This document shows, piece by piece, positions 1-13,949 of a stretch of 64,000 nt of DNA. The translations under genes were made by a program, and so were the position numbers. Each line of letters starts with the position of its first letter. The stretch's first letter is position 1. The stretch comes from Camarhynchus parvulus (taxonomy: Eukaryota; Chordata; Aves; Passeriformes; Thraupidae), in NCBI RefSeq assembly GCF_901933205.1, contig NC_044573.1, positions 51,083,493-51,147,492 on the forward strand. The letters run 5' to 3'. Under the pieces are notes generated by a model, which was not told where the DNA came from, did no database searches, and saw only the letters and a list, made by a program, of their open reading frames with translations.

Positions 1-1036
1 AGGACAATTACTTTAATGAGGTTGTCTAATTTCTTTAGAACTTTGAAAGTGATGAGAAAAAATGCTGGCTCTTAAGGCAGAAGATTACAGGGGGATAGAA
101 GAGGTAGAAAGGAGCACTAGAATGACAGGGGAAAAAAACCATAACTTTTTTTTAATGCAGTCTGGAACAAATGTAACTTTACAGCCCAGGAGAAAGTTAA
201 CCTAGTTGACAAAACAGCAGAATGTAAAGTTGAGCTATAAACGGGAAGCAACAAAAATGCAAGTTGACAGCATTCTGAAAATGGAGAGTAGATCCTCTCA
301 TCCTAAGAATCTATGCTTATTAAATATGTCATATTTATTAAGTAATTAAAATTGACTTGATGTACCCTTTTGGAGAACTTGGGAGATTGCATAAGTTACT
401 GCCTAGTATCTGCAAAAAACTACAGGGGTCTGTTTGCCTTAAAATGCTATCTACTGATTTTGTGCTTTCCTTCCTGTTTTGATTTGCCTCCCCATTTTCA
501 GTGTCTGTGTTCAATCTGTGGTGTTCCCATAGCTGGGAGGAGGTTGCTGTAGTTTAACACAATGCTGAGTCTGCTGTAGTTTAATACAGTGCTAAGTCTG
601 AGTGATAGCCTGCATGTTTAGGCATTCTTGGGTAATTTGCAAAGATTATTTGGTCCGGGTTTTAGCTGGTATGTGCTGTAAAGAAAGAGGTAGTCATTGT
701 ACTTCCATTCTTTGAAGAGCTTCAGAGTCTCTTTGGCAGCAGTATGACTGCAACATCTAAAGAAGGATATATAGAAAAAACTACTCAGAGTTATTTCACA
801 AGTCAGAGCCCAACAAACTAATCTGTAGAAGTTTGGAGACCTCCAGCTAAGTAGTTGATGCAATTGTAAACTTTCCTTTGCCTCAATTAGCCCATCTATA
901 AAATGGGATTATTTATATTTAACATTTATTAATATAGTCAGGATTTTTTGTAATTCTGACAAGTAACGAGAGGACAAGGGCTGATCATTATAAGTTCCCC
1001 AAATAAACAGAATTTGTAGGTGAGGCAGAGAAGGTG

Positions 1037-1099
1037 TTTTTTTGGCGGGTTTTTTTTTTGTTGTTTTGTTCTGGGTTGGGTTTTTGGGGTTTTTTTTTG
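1037..1099. repeat. T/G-rich low-complexity tract
   Basis: Runs of T interrupted by short G runs make the stretch almost free of A and C. It is a simple low-complexity tract with no other visible function. Confidence 0.8.
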
Positions 1100-2689
1100 C
1101 CTTATCTCAACCCACTAGTTGTTTTCCATCTTGTTTTCTCTCCCCTGTCCCACTGGGAAGGGGAGTGATGGAGTAGCTTGGTGGGCACCTGATGTTAGGA
1201 TAATTTAGGGAACAATGGGCAGAAATTAGAAGATTTGAGATACAGAAACATGGTAGTTGTAAATGACAGGCAGGAATATATAAAGTAGTAGCATCTAAGG
1301 CAAATCTTAAAATATTGAATTTATCAGAGGTCCAAATTAACCTCCTTTCTACAATACTGAAATAAGTATAAATGCAGTAATAAGAACCTTTAATAGAATT
1401 AGACAATTGTATTTTTAAAAAAAAGCTGTGATCAACTTTAGACCTGCTATTCTAACTACAAGACTAAGCAAGAAATTACTTCAGATGGTGAACAAAAGCC
1501 TTTGAAGTTCAAATATGGGTATGGTAGTATATAGTATATTTCCTCCTTGCCCTTTCATTCTTCCCCTCATCCCAAGTGGTTTGGGACATGGAGTTTTTAG
1601 AAAATGAATGCAATGAATTTAATTTACTTAAAATGAACTAATGCTTGACATAAGACTCTAAAAATACTTGAATAGAAATAGATTAAGATGAGAATTGAAA
1701 ACGGGATTAAAGCTGGTGGAAAAAGAGATTGCAGTAAATTCTAAATTATTTTCAGAATGGAAATGGAGAGAGATCAGCCTAGGGACACATCCTGTTTCAC
1801 ATATCAGTGACTTAGGTTGAGGTCACCATCTAAGTTATACGTAATTTGTGGATGAGATGAAGTTGGGAAGGGTTGCAAGACCTGCAGAGAACTGGGGAAA
1901 ATCCTGTGATTTTAACTGAAGGATTAGAATGGAGTGAAACTGAAAACACAACATTCACTGAAACTGCAGACACAATTAATTCACTTAGGTTCTAACAAGA
2001 CAGTGTTTTTTTTAACAAAAATTAGGATACTGGAAGCAGAAACAATGTTGTTCATAATGTGCATTTAGTATGCATTGGATGAGATTGTATCAGTACAAAA
2101 AGTACATTGTCACTTACTAGTTTGATTCTGATCATTACCAGTATGAGATGCAAAGAAGGGCTACTGAGATGATGTAAATCTTATTTATTGAAAAAATATT
2201 AACCATGGGTACAGAATGGCTTTCTTAAGGTATTAATGATGAAACATTTATTTTAAGACATCTTGATAAATTTGTGGATTGGATTGCAAGACTGAAATGA
2301 TTCTAGAGTTAAAATTTCAATTTGTCAAGGGCTTCTGGGAAGGTTTTTCTGGCTTTTGCTAAACCCTGATTAATGCTCCATCTTCCAAAATACCTGGAGG
2401 TGTTACTTTTGAAGAAGATATTGCAGAACTTGAGACATTGTGATGACCTGATTTCTCCCAGTGTTTTCCAGTGGGAAAATGTTTTCCACATAATTTTATG
2501 TGTATTAGGCCTAATGTTTGCTACAATGCATTGTAAGCATTTTTGTGAATAATTGTGAGTGTGGGGTAGAATGAAGAGATATTAATTATTGTATTAATTC
2601 AATACCTAATGTGGGTTTGCTTGTGACTGTGAAAGAATATCCACAGTTAGCATACTTCTCAATGCAAACACCTTTTCAATTTGCAGTAT

Positions 2690-2710
2690 GAAAAGCTTTT
2701 AAAGCTTTTC
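2690..2710. repeat. Short perfect inverted repeat (10-bp arms)
   Basis: GAAAAGCTTT and its reverse complement AAAGCTTTTC flank a single T. The palindrome contains two AAGCTT hexamers. At this size and AT content it may be chance. Confidence 0.6.
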
Positions 2711-5696
2711 AAAGATTGTTATGTATAGCATATTGTCAAGAAATGGCGCTGCTCAAGATAGAGTCCATATTTCTTGGTGTGAATTCAGCTTTGCAGGAAT
2801 GAGGCCATACTGAAATGTCTGTAAGCTGTTGTAAAAAACAGCAATATTTCTTTTGTGCTGAAATTAATCAAGTGTATCTGCACAGGCTTGGGAAAAATAC
2901 TTCATTCAGTGTCAATACTAAATCTGTGTTTGTAGAACAGGCATGCAGGTACTCATAACTGCTGCACTTCATCTCAACAGCTTTTGGTAACAGAAACCAC
3001 ACACATCTGGCCTTCATCCTACACTTACTTGCCTGAGTAACTCCGTCCATTTCAATGGTCTTAGTGAGGCAGTAAGAGTGCTCGTGTACATAAGTGTTTG
3101 CTGTGTTCAGAAAGCTTTGCTTGCTGTTGAGTAAAATACAAGAACAATAGCAATGGCATTAATGGGTCCAAGTGTGGTATGCTGATAGCTCTCCAGAGTG
3201 GAGGTTCTAGTCTCATAATCTTTATACTGACATTTTTTTCAGACATTTTTCTGAAACTCTCTATTAAGACTTAGATTTAAAGTAATTTCTCAAAAATTTG
3301 GCATCAAGTGGCAGAAGTGCTTTGCAAGGATAGTATGCTTTATCAGTCTGTATCTTGGTAGGTTCCTTCATCATCATTCCAAAGCAAAGGTCCTGCTGAC
3401 CAGGTCTCACTGGGTGGCTAGGTTCAAAATACTCAGAAAACCAGGAACTTTGACAAAAAGTACAAAAGACTGCAGAAGAGGCTTTTGTTCATGTGACCAA
3501 ACACAGTAGCCACCATGTCCACTGCTGAACTGAATGGCTTTGTTTATAGTAGGACCTGTCAACCACTTGGAAACATTTGAAGACTCACTAAGTAATTTCT
3601 TCTGGGATTTGGCACAAAGCAATTGTGATGTGACTCCTTGGGCTTCCCAGGAGATTACCAGAGCACATGCATTAATGTCTACTCTGTGGGCATCCTGATT
3701 CCTGAAGAAAATTTATCATGCTGTGAGGAATCTTTAGCATCTGTATAGAGAAATGGTCATTTTGATAAGGATAGCTACTTGACACTTTTTGTCACTAGGG
3801 GACTTCCCTCCACTATAAAAAATACTAAATCTGATGTTTTTGTTGAGTGCAATTCAAAATGTTTATTTTCTGTGTGTTGTGACCTTAATGTAATATCACT
3901 TTGGATGCCGTTTATCTCCAGTGTTTGACACCTGGTAACCTCAGATATGTTTGAAAATACAAAACAGTTTTTTCTTTTTCTGCTAGGACTCTTGCCACAA
4001 GACTCCCATTCCCTTGTTTGACTTGCTAACAGAAGCACAGGCTTATCATATGTCATTACTAAAACAACCACAGCAGATATTGTTCATGAAGATGCAATGT
4101 AAATTACAAACTTAAAGTACATGCAAAATATAAAATTATAGAAAATTTAGGGGGACTACTCATGGTCATCCTTTTTTCCAGCTATGCTCTGGCAGTGCCC
4201 AGTAAAAGGACTTTATATGGAAAGCACATCTCACACAAGAATTTCCACACAGAAGTGGATGGAAGAAAGGAAAAATTAGCCCACATTCTAAAATAAAACA
4301 AATGTTGAAAGTGTAACTGCCTACATCTTTATTGCTGTGTTTGGGGAGACATGCATGCTTATTTCAATACTGTGAGCCTCTTGTTTTGTTCTGTGTGGGA
4401 ATATGTACTTCATTCTTGTAAGTGTAAAAGAAATTAGAGTTTTTAATGTAATTAATATTTCTCTCTGGCAAAGTCTAGCTGAAACCTAAATGTTATGTAT
4501 TTGAAGTCTCACAGTAGTAGAATACAAGAGGAGCTGGAAGTGGGAGGGAAAACTCTACCAACACAATTTGCTCATTCTTCAAATAATTTTCATAGTGGAT
4601 TACCCCATTGATTCACTTGATTGTCCAGAATGAGAGATTTGCACGTACCTTTTTTATTCAGTTTTTACTAAGTTAATATGCTCAACTAATTACTGTTGTA
4701 CTTAAAATTGTATTTTAAGGCAGAGGCAAAGTAAAAAATTTAGGAAGTGTTGATGCAAATTTGTTATTTGCTTCATAAACATTTTAACATAGTACATCCA
4801 TTTCTATCTGGCATTTCTTTAAATGCTACACTTGCCATCAAATGCAGCTTCATAACCTGTGTTATGGCATTCACAAACAAGCCAATGATCACATGGGAAT
4901 TTGTTGCAAGCATTCAGCTGTTAAAGGCAAATAAGTATTTCTTCAGAGATTCCCTTCCCTGGCACCACAGATTTTGATTAGTGTCATCAAAATAGGCAGG
5001 TAAATAAGAAAATTATTTGGTCCAATTCTACATGAAAAGAAAACTAATAAAGTTCAATGTATGAACATTGGTCCCTGTCTTAGTAATGTCTGAGTCTATA
5101 ATATCTAATTTAGTGTCTAGGTGTCAAATTTTCTGCATATGGGAGGAGAAAGCTGGAGCCATAGGGATCTTTGAGTTAAATTATGAAATTAGCACTTCCA
5201 CAGGAACAAAATCAGGACTTTCCATAAATATGTGCTCTTCTCTGCAGAGAAGATTATGCAATATGAGTATTTATGTGGAATAAAATTATTCTTCCTATTC
5301 TGTTTACCACAGTCTGACTGCTTTCAATTACTGTTCCATGCATGTAGCCAGGGTGTTTGTTGCCATGTGTCATGAACAAGTCATAAACAATTTGAAAGCA
5401 ACCAAATCCCACCCCTACAATGTGGCAACAGGAATGGCAGGTACTTTACAGTTGTCAGTAGGGGATTTTTAATAACAGTGTGCTGTAGCAATTGTGCGAG
5501 TTGGCTGGTGAATAACTGGCTTTATTCTCTTGAGGTGGAGCACACTCATACAAATGTGTGCTGGTTTATGAGTTGCTGCGAACATGATTTCCTTGAACCC
5601 CTGTAACTGCTACAGGAATGGTGGGTTCATGGAGAAGAGAGATATTCTTTGGTGACATGTGATTACAGAGCATGTAAAAGAGAAGAGAGGAAAAGG

Positions 5697-5713
5697 ATGG
5701 GGGGGCAGGGGGG
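5697..5713 (+). repeat. Double poly-G tract
   Basis: Two G runs of seven and six bases are separated by CA. They could fold as a short-loop quadruplex. The tract may also be prone to length error in sequencing. Confidence 0.7.
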
Positions 5714-8006
5714 AAGCTATAATTTGGGGATGCTTGAGGACTTCTATCTGGATTGGCTTAAGTGGAAGCAAAGATGATAAAAACATACTCTTAAATATCA
5801 GTTCCGAGTTCCAAGACAATTTGTTGTGAAGACTTTGGATATAAAACTTTGCTTTCAAATCTTTTAAGACAGGTTCAAAGTCTAGAAAGACCAAATGTCA
5901 GTGATTGTCATGATTTTGTCTATTTCTTTTACAATATCAGGGTCTGGTATCTGTGGAGCACATGGTATAAAAATAACTGTATATATTAAAAATGTTTTTC
6001 TCTGTCATGTTTGTACCTGTACCCATATTTGTCATTTCTGAGGTTTGCTTGGGAGTGGAAGTTGTAATTGATAGGAGCTGACATAACCCTATTTGGGCAC
6101 TTGTGGAGAGTGCAGTGTTCTGCTTGTGCCATGATATTGGCATGCTCCAGAACTGCCATTTTTAGTCTCATCAGATACAGGTTTCCACAACTTCTCGCTT
6201 TTTGTTTCAGGTTGGCATTCTTACTCAAAGCAGCCTAGCTCTTGCTGGAGTGATTAAAAGTCAGCAGACTAACAAAAGTGATTTTTCTTTAATTCTCTCT
6301 ACTGTATTTTTCTCCAGCATCTTATACAAAACAGGCAATTCATGAACTGCAAGAAGAAAATTGTGTCATTGCATGTGATTTTTTTTTTAATATAGCCTTA
6401 TTCCACATTGGCCTATTTTTTCAGTTGTTCCTTCCACTATAATTTTGAGAATACTATTTCTTAACAGGACATGTCATTGTTTATCTTCTCTAATTACAGT
6501 CTGGGATGTGAAACTTGACTAGATTTGCCAAAATGACACTCCAGTGAACCAAGACTAGTTTAGGGAGAAAGGGCAAGAATTGGTATTTTACAGTGCAGAT
6601 TCCATTTTGATTGGATTCTGCTTTCTTCTAGAAGATTTTTGGACAGCAAAACCAGAGGTTACAAACCCCATTGACCAAGGAGGAAGTTGAAAGCAGGCCA
6701 TTGTGTCAAGCAGCATCCCTGAGCTTTGCAAAGCTCTGGCTGTTATTACCCTACATAACTGCAGCCTGCTTTCTAGAGGATTTATCTATCCAACAGATGT
6801 GCTGCTTTTATGTTTTGGCATTTTTGGTTTGGTTTGTTTTGGTTTTTTTTTGTCTTTAGTTTGGACTAATTTCTTTCAAACTAGAGTGCTGTTTTGAAAA
6901 CAAAAAAAGATTTGAGTATGTATTAGTTAATCTTGGAAGTTGCTCTGATGATATACAATAGCAGCACTTCTGGCCACAGTATGATGCATTGCAAAAGAAA
7001 CAGGATGTAAGCATGCCAGAGTTTTACAAAGCTCCCTTTTTGAAAAATGGGAGTGTACAAATGTGTTGAAGTGTATCCAGTGTCAAACTACAAAGGAATG
7101 GCCATCCCTTTGCAGACTAATTAGACTTCCTACCCCTACCTGATTTGGAGTCAACAGTTATTCTGTACTGCTTCCTTGGCAAAACTAGGAGGCATGCAGA
7201 GAAGAGGATCAGACAGAGCTGTGACTTTCCTGCCTTCATAAAGGATCTGAACTTCTAAAGGGAGAGCTGTGCATTTTTATGCGATTACTTTACAAATGAT
7301 CACTAACATGGAACTAGCGCCAAAGGGGAGAAAAGAAAAAATCTACCCTTTATTTTGTTTCTATGATGAATCTATATTAGAATATTTAAAGTTTTTATTT
7401 TATTTTACTGGCAAATTCTCATTCATTTTCTGACTCTTCATCTATTAAGCATCTTTTCTATTTTCTGTAGCACAAGCTTAATGAAACTGGTAAGTTTCAA
7501 GAAAAGTTTCTGTTGAGGGGAACCAAATTCATAAAAGGTTCAACAATCAAGTGCTTCTTGCTTCACCTCATACAATTGATTAATCATAAAATTTATTAAT
7601 GCTGAAGTTCTAGTATATTTTACTGTATTGCCATAGGAACAGGGTATTGGTGTACAAAAGATTATGTTAATTTGTCTCCAGAAAAGAGGGATCACCAAGT
7701 ATAACAAATATTTATGTTCTAATATGTGTTTTATATTAATGCAGGACCTTTGATTCTGGAGTATACTAATGCAGTAATTTAGACACAAATTATGTCAGTG
7801 GTGAAGAAGGGAAACAAACTGGGAACAATATATTCACTCCAAGTTATTTGAGGGCAGAATATCTGGGTAAATTCTACTTTCCATAACCTGTCATGGGTAT
7901 TAAACCTTACAGAAACATATCTAAAAACACATAATTTCTCAGGGACTATACGGGACACACACAGCTTGTTCCACATGGCATTTGAGTTATCCAAATGTTA
8001 GGAAGA

Positions 8007-8092
8007 GAATCATAGATCATCAAATCATTAAGCCAGCACTACCAAGGCCATCACTAAACCCTGTCCTTACCATTCGAGCAACAACCATAGCA
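8007..8092 (-). mobile_element. CR1 LINE 3'-end fragment
   Basis: The + strand reads AATCATAGATCATCAAATCA, then a decayed form of the AGCCAGCACTACCA... block that follows the reverse-complemented 3' tail of avian CR1 copies, then CTAAACCCTGTCC. It is a short, strongly diverged 3' fragment inserted in - orientation. CR1 elements are commonly 5'-truncated. The 18454 copy shows the same order of blocks. Confidence 0.7.
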
Positions 8093-8413
8093 TGAGATTT
8101 GTGTCTAGTTAAAAGGTTGCTTTATAAATATCTTTTTTTTACTAAACCTGGCACAACTGCATTAGAGACCAAGTAATCAATGCCTGGAATTAAATGAATA
8201 TGTTTATTCCTCAAAGCCTAAACCAACTCTTCATTAGTATTTGTTCTTCTAATTTCATACTGTCGCAATGCTTGTGTTTTGAATTTTACATGTGCTTTGG
8301 GCCTGGCTGAACACAATGACACAAAATAAGACTGTGTACTACCATACGCAGTGGAAATTACCACAATGAAAAATAAAGAGTATGTAAACAAGTAAATGAG
8401 TGTAATAGGAACA

Positions 8414-8443
8414 TTTTGGTGTATCTGGACAGATACACCAAAA
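8414..8443. repeat. Perfect 14-bp inverted repeat with 2-nt spacer
   Basis: TTTTGGTGTATCTG (8414-8427) and CAGATACACCAAAA (8430-8443) are exact reverse complements with only GA between them. The pairing stops immediately outside the arms (A8413 opposite C8444). It could form a cruciform in DNA or a tight hairpin in RNA. No gene is recognised around it. It could be a remnant of a small inverted-repeat element or an in-place hairpin-templated mutation. Confidence 0.85.
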
Positions 8444-9539
8444 CATAATCTGAGAATGACAACAGGTAGTTTAACAGGTCTTTTAAAGCACACCAAAGAA
8501 GTGGGAGTTTTGATTGTCCTGCAGTTTCTCTCTTCCATGACTAGAGAATTTAATGACTATTTTCACTGGAGAGAATTAGTGACATGTCATAAGGTCAGAC
8601 TGTATTAAACTTACTACATATGTAAGAAAAGGATAAATTGTAAGGCCATAGTGTGATGGAATACAGTATGGAATTTATGGCACGTTTTCACCAAGAATTA
8701 AAGACTCATTTTTGTCACTGTTCATATCTCCACCTCTTCCTACATCCAAGTAGTAAGAGTTACTTTTTGCATATATGAAAGTATGATACAGTATTGAATA
8801 AAACTTTGGAATAATCATCACAATCCATTCTAAAATGTCCACAGAGAAGCAAAACATTTGTGTTTCCGTGGTATGTACTATTAAATCTTCTCTGTTTGCA
8901 AAATACCAGGCAGATTCCAGTTCAGTTTAAATTACCTGTCTGCCCAGGTTGTTCTGCAGACCAAATCTCATGTTCCCCTACAGTTCTTAGGACAAAACGA
9001 GAAAGCCTCAGCTATGTGTGGTCTATGAGAACTGGAGTTATAAGTGTGTAGAATTTAGGGAAAGAAATGTATTTCTAAGCTCTGCAATCTTTATAGTTAC
9101 TGATCAAACATTGTCCATTCCAAAGGTAGCCTCCAGGTTTGATATTAACATTCCTTATCTCAGTGATAGTTTTGGTGGCACTGATAGCTTTCTGTAGGTA
9201 AATTCCTTGCATAGTGGTATTCTCTGATTGTCCTCTTTGGTTTTTTCACCAGAACTGTTGAGGTCATCTTACACCATAATCTTGGACAAGCATGTGGACA
9301 ATAAAAATCAATTAAGTAAATGAGAACCTGATCCTTACAGTATTTCTCTACAGATGACTTGAAGTAGATTAATGGCTCTGTTTGTACACATATTTTCCCT
9401 GTTTAGTATCAAATATAATAGGACTATCATTTATGAAAAATTATTAAGTGAGTACTTGTCATGTGAATTTACATCCTGTTTCCTTCCCACTTATCACAAA
9501 GCTAGAGGCGATACGCCGTTTCTGGTGTTCTGTTCCCAG

Positions 9540-9629
9540 AGGAGACAGAGGTGCTATAGCTGCAGCAAATGTAAACCTGGCAGACACTGGAGGCAAGGAG
9601 GGGGAAGGAAGTACGCTAAGTGCTTAAAG
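9540..9629 (+). other. Splice-flanked Cys/basic-rich open segment (candidate exon)
   Basis: A 90-bp segment lies between an acceptor-like TGTTCCCAG (AG at 9538-9539) and the donor AAAG|GTGGGT (GT at 9630-9631). It is exactly 30 codons, phase 0-0, in the frame of a 174-codon open frame (9372-9896), the longest outside the CpG island. The peptide is basic, with Cys spacing C-x2-C-x2-C and one more Cys near the end. The neighbourhood (about 9.5-9.8 kb) has more CpG than the local background. No family is recognised. The acceptor's pyrimidine tract is moderate, so chance remains likely. Confidence 0.22.
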
Positions 9630-12600
9630 GTGGGTAGTGTAAATATCATTTTCCCACTCCCCATGCTGTTGAAATCCCAAATATTTAGACCAACTGATAA
9701 AGCCAGAAGAGAGCTCTTTGTTTCCACGCGCAAAGCAAGGGCGTATTTTGGAGGCTGTTTAGCTTCAAGTAAGGGGCGTTATTGCAGCAAAAGTAGCCAT
9801 GGTCTAAGTTACTTGAATACTTCTAACACACAACTGTGGCAGCTTGGGTTCCAGCATGGCTGGTTATCTCTCCTGGCCTGGGGTTATGAGTGTTAGAGCA
9901 GCAGGAGCCTGTGTTGGGGTGCCTTGCTGCCAGCAGTACTGCAAGTGGTTGCAGCAAGTTGTTTATGGTGCTTCCTCAACCAGGGTTTATGAAAATACTG
10001 GTATCCGTGTGTTACTGTTTCAGTAGTCAGATTATGCTTAAATCATTAAGTTAGACAGGTTTCTCTGAACTGTGAAGTAACAGTGTCCTCAATTACTCCT
10101 TTGTCTGTCAAATTAAGCATTTTGGTGATGCCCTTTACTGAAGAAAAGCTTATTTTAGGAATATTATTTCTGCATTTTCTACCAGCAAAGAAACTTTAGT
10201 TGCTGATATGCTCTGTTTTTAGTTGCTGATCATGCTCCCCTCAGATCAAAATACATTTTTACTGCTATATAATAATCGTTCAATTTTGAAACTAATGTGC
10301 ACTGAAGCACCTTTGGAGCCAAACCAAATCCAATTTAGCTGCGCAAGTGTTTCCTGTTTTTCAAAGAGTGTGTGCAAAAACATTTTTAAGAAATCATATG
10401 TAGAGAAGTATTCGGTATCAGGTATTCTTCTGTACTAGATCTCTCTAGAAGAAATGTAACAAGTGGGGTTTTTTTATGTTAAGGTATTTTAAAAGTAAAA
10501 TTTTCCTGTGAATTTCCTGTACTTCAGATAAGGTTCTTTTAAAACAGCTGCGTCTTGAAGAAAGAAGAGAATTTATGAGCTTTTGTGTTTCAATACTGTG
10601 TATTGTGCTAAACCAATAATTATAATAAATGTAATTTCTTTATCATATAGATACACTATAGCTAAATGCAAACACAATTTTCAAACACAATGTGCGGTCA
10701 AAATTCCACACAGAATCACTGAAGCCAAGTAACCAATGTAGCCAATTTCACACGACGTATTCCCATCTCAAGCTGCACTATATTTTCCTCACTGTCTTCT
10801 AGTTTGCATCTCTATATAGAGGTAGAAACATATATCTGTCACAGCTAGCTTTATCTGAGAAACGTGAAATTTCTGAAAGTACATTTCTAATCTTCAGTTC
10901 CAGGTAATATGCATGGTAATTGCATCAGCAATGAAGTTTGAATCTGGAAATTTTGCTGAAGCTGTATCCAGTCTGAAAGACGTGCCTGAATACCTTTTAG
11001 GCATAGAACATAATTAATTCTAATGGTAAAGATTATTTTTTTTTTTAAGTGAGAAAAGGTGGAATTTTTATTAATAATAATTTGAATAATAATTTGACTG
11101 TTACTTGAAGAAATGGGGAAGATAGAAGATTTTACCAAAATAAAAACCCCAACAGACCAAACCAAACAAATCAGCCTGCCCATATTTCTGCTAGGTGTTA
11201 CACTTCTCAGCAGTACTTGTTAAGACATGCTTTACTTTTCAGTATAACCTGATTCTCTCCGTTGCACTGTTAGCCTTTATTTGCTGTCCTTGGAACTAAA
11301 GTTGAGTTTAAACTGGCTTTTTTTAGAGTGCAGCCATCTCTTTATAACCAGGACATTAGTGCTATAGTTATTAGTTCTAGAGAAGATAAATAACATGTTA
11401 GTTTCCGAAGAAACTGTAAAAAGCAGTAAACACAAATACTTTCATTAATGGCAGTGCTCTGACATGAAAGTTTTGTAAACAATAACTGGAAATAGTAAAT
11501 TAGGCAAGAAAAATAAGTCCTTCCTTAAAACTGCCTTTATGCTGCTCCTTTAGCCTCTTCCTATTGTGGACTGCCCATTTGTATTCATTTAATTAAATCT
11601 TGGTGCTGAGGGCTCTAACAATCATAGCCTTGTTAACGACAGACAATAGCCCAACTTTCTTTTCAAGTATCCTCACTTTACATACAGTTTAATATTGGGA
11701 GGAACAGCGTATCTGTTGTCCTGGCTCTGGATTTCATTGACTAATTGCTACATCAAATCCAGTAATTCAGTAGCTGATGTGTGTAGTTGAGATAGTATTT
11801 GATAATAGCATTCAGTGACACCTTAGTGTCATATCCATATATTTCTGGTTTTGGCAAAACTATGTAAGCAGTTACATCAATAATCTTTTAGGAGCATCAG
11901 TAGGCTTTTTTACTAGTATCTGGAGGGAGCCTTCCCTCCAGGTGGATGTACGCTATTTCAGTATGATTCACCTGTTGTCTGAGTTGACAACATGGAACAA
12001 TCTTTTTTTCCTTTTTTGGCCATTTTAGGGAAGAATTAAAAACTTAAATTCTAATTCTGAAAAGTGATGTATTGGCAATTTTTTTTAATTTTATGAACAG
12101 TGGGGTAGTTGGGGACTTCAACTTACCCAAAGTTTGCTGGAAATACAACACAGCAGAGAGGAAACAGTCTGGAAGTGTCTATCAAAAACAATTAGGTTTA
12201 TTCTGGCATATTCTCACCCTGTCTTTCAGTGGTATTTACATTTATTGCTGAGAAAATGATTTGTGTTATGAGTTTATAGCCCTCAAAAAGGCCTCAGAGA
12301 CAAACCTTACCATCTCATCCTTGCTGTATTTCACACATTTTATTAGATGTATGTCTGCTCAGCAGGAAAATATGGTCTTTAAGTGTTTGCATGTTGGTTC
12401 CACCATCCTTCAGTTGGAAACCTGATTATTAACAGGCTCCCATTTTGCATGATGGAAACCTGAGCTATTTCTCTGCTATATCATTAATTTATTTCCAATT
12501 AAAGTTGGAGGGAGAGTTCTTGCTGGTATGACTGGTAAAAGACAAGATAGAAATGCATATCCATACCACACTCAGATGCATTCTGTCACTCATACTAAGG

Positions 12601-13930
12601 GGAGGGTTGTGTTGTAAACTTTGGGTCCTGCTGACAAATACATCCAGATAGAAGGCAGAGTCTTGGCACACAACAGAGAAAACAGAAACATAATTTCTTA
12701 CACTGACAGGATAAAGTCAAGTACATTTTCTGTTCCCATGTGCTAATTAGTCATCTGACAAAGTAAAAAATTTTGGAAGGAAGCCCAAAAGTTTTAGAAG
12801 CTCTTCTGCAAGTCACCTAGACTGGAGCAACAGTCAAGAAAATTAATCTCAAGAGAAAGACAATACCAATAGTTTAGCCTAGAAGGAAGGGCAATACAGA
12901 CTTTCACTGAAAAGAAATAGCTCTAATTTCTTAAACCACAGAGTGGAAGATTTTATGCACATGCCTGCCATCCCATTCCCCTGGAAAGACCTGTGGAGAG
13001 TAAAGACAGTGTCCCATTAATGCTTTCAGATACTGAAAATAAAAAAAAAATCTGAATTTTTGATCATACAGATGCATACATAAAAGAAAGATGCTCTGAT
13101 TTCCCAAGAGTGCTTTGTGCTGTGGGGTTTCTTGAGGGGGCTGTGGCTGGAAGGCGGAAAAGAGAGCATCTTAGCTTCTTGTCTTGTCCAGGCTGTCTCA
13201 GGCCTGAAAACCTGGAAGAAGAAATTGAAGATTGCACCATTGCCCAAAGCAAGCAATTCTTAGCAAGGGCGAAGAATTTTCAAATGCTTAATTCTTTTTC
13301 TAATTTATCTACAAGATCCAACAACCTGTCTTCAGAGTCATCAGGTTGTAGATTGTGTTTGTGAATGCCACTATGGGTAGAAGATATTATTGGGATGTTC
13401 AATACACTCATTCCCAGATCCACCATGGAAGTTTGAGCTGTCCTGAGATCCCATCATGGAATCCAACAGCTATGTCCTATGCAGCTTTCAGTAAATGTGG
13501 TGGGACTGCTGCATGCAGTGAAGAACCTACAGCCAACACGTTTCAAAGGTATTTGGTAGAGAGAAAGATTAAGCAATATGCATTCCAACTGAAGGAGGAA
13601 GTGAGATTCAGCATCAGAAAGAGAGGTAAGATGAAGAGTTAAGCCCAGTTGCAACCCCTGCCTCATGTCATTGCAGCAGCAGACTCTAGTCAGAAAGGTG
13701 GATATAATTCCATGAAGGATAGGATGAAAACCCACTTGGCATCAAAGTGAGCTGGTGCTGTGCTAACCTTGTGCAAACAAGTGGCTTTGATCATGACAGA
13801 ATAGCTCAGAAAACCATTCAGATTCCTAGGATCAGTGAGGGGAAAGAAGCCAGGAGAGCTCACTCTGAACAATGCATAACTTCTTTTAGGGAATAGTGTT
13901 CTTGAAGGCTGAGACTTCATTCACCGTTTA

Positions 13931-13949
13931 GGTGGGGGGAGGGGAAGGG
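13931..13949 (+). repeat. G-rich purine tract
   Basis: Runs of six, four and three G are separated by A or AA, within a longer purine-rich stretch. It could form a quadruplex if the six-G run is split. No gene is associated. Confidence 0.5.

Larger units (their letters stand above)
1..8006. other. Non-coding flank, no supported gene
   Basis: AT-rich single-copy-looking DNA. I see only T/G- and G-rich simple stretches (1037-1099, 5697-5713) and a short palindrome at 2690-2710. The open frames here are below 110 codons, scattered over both strands and without domain features or good splice borders. Confidence 0.6.
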
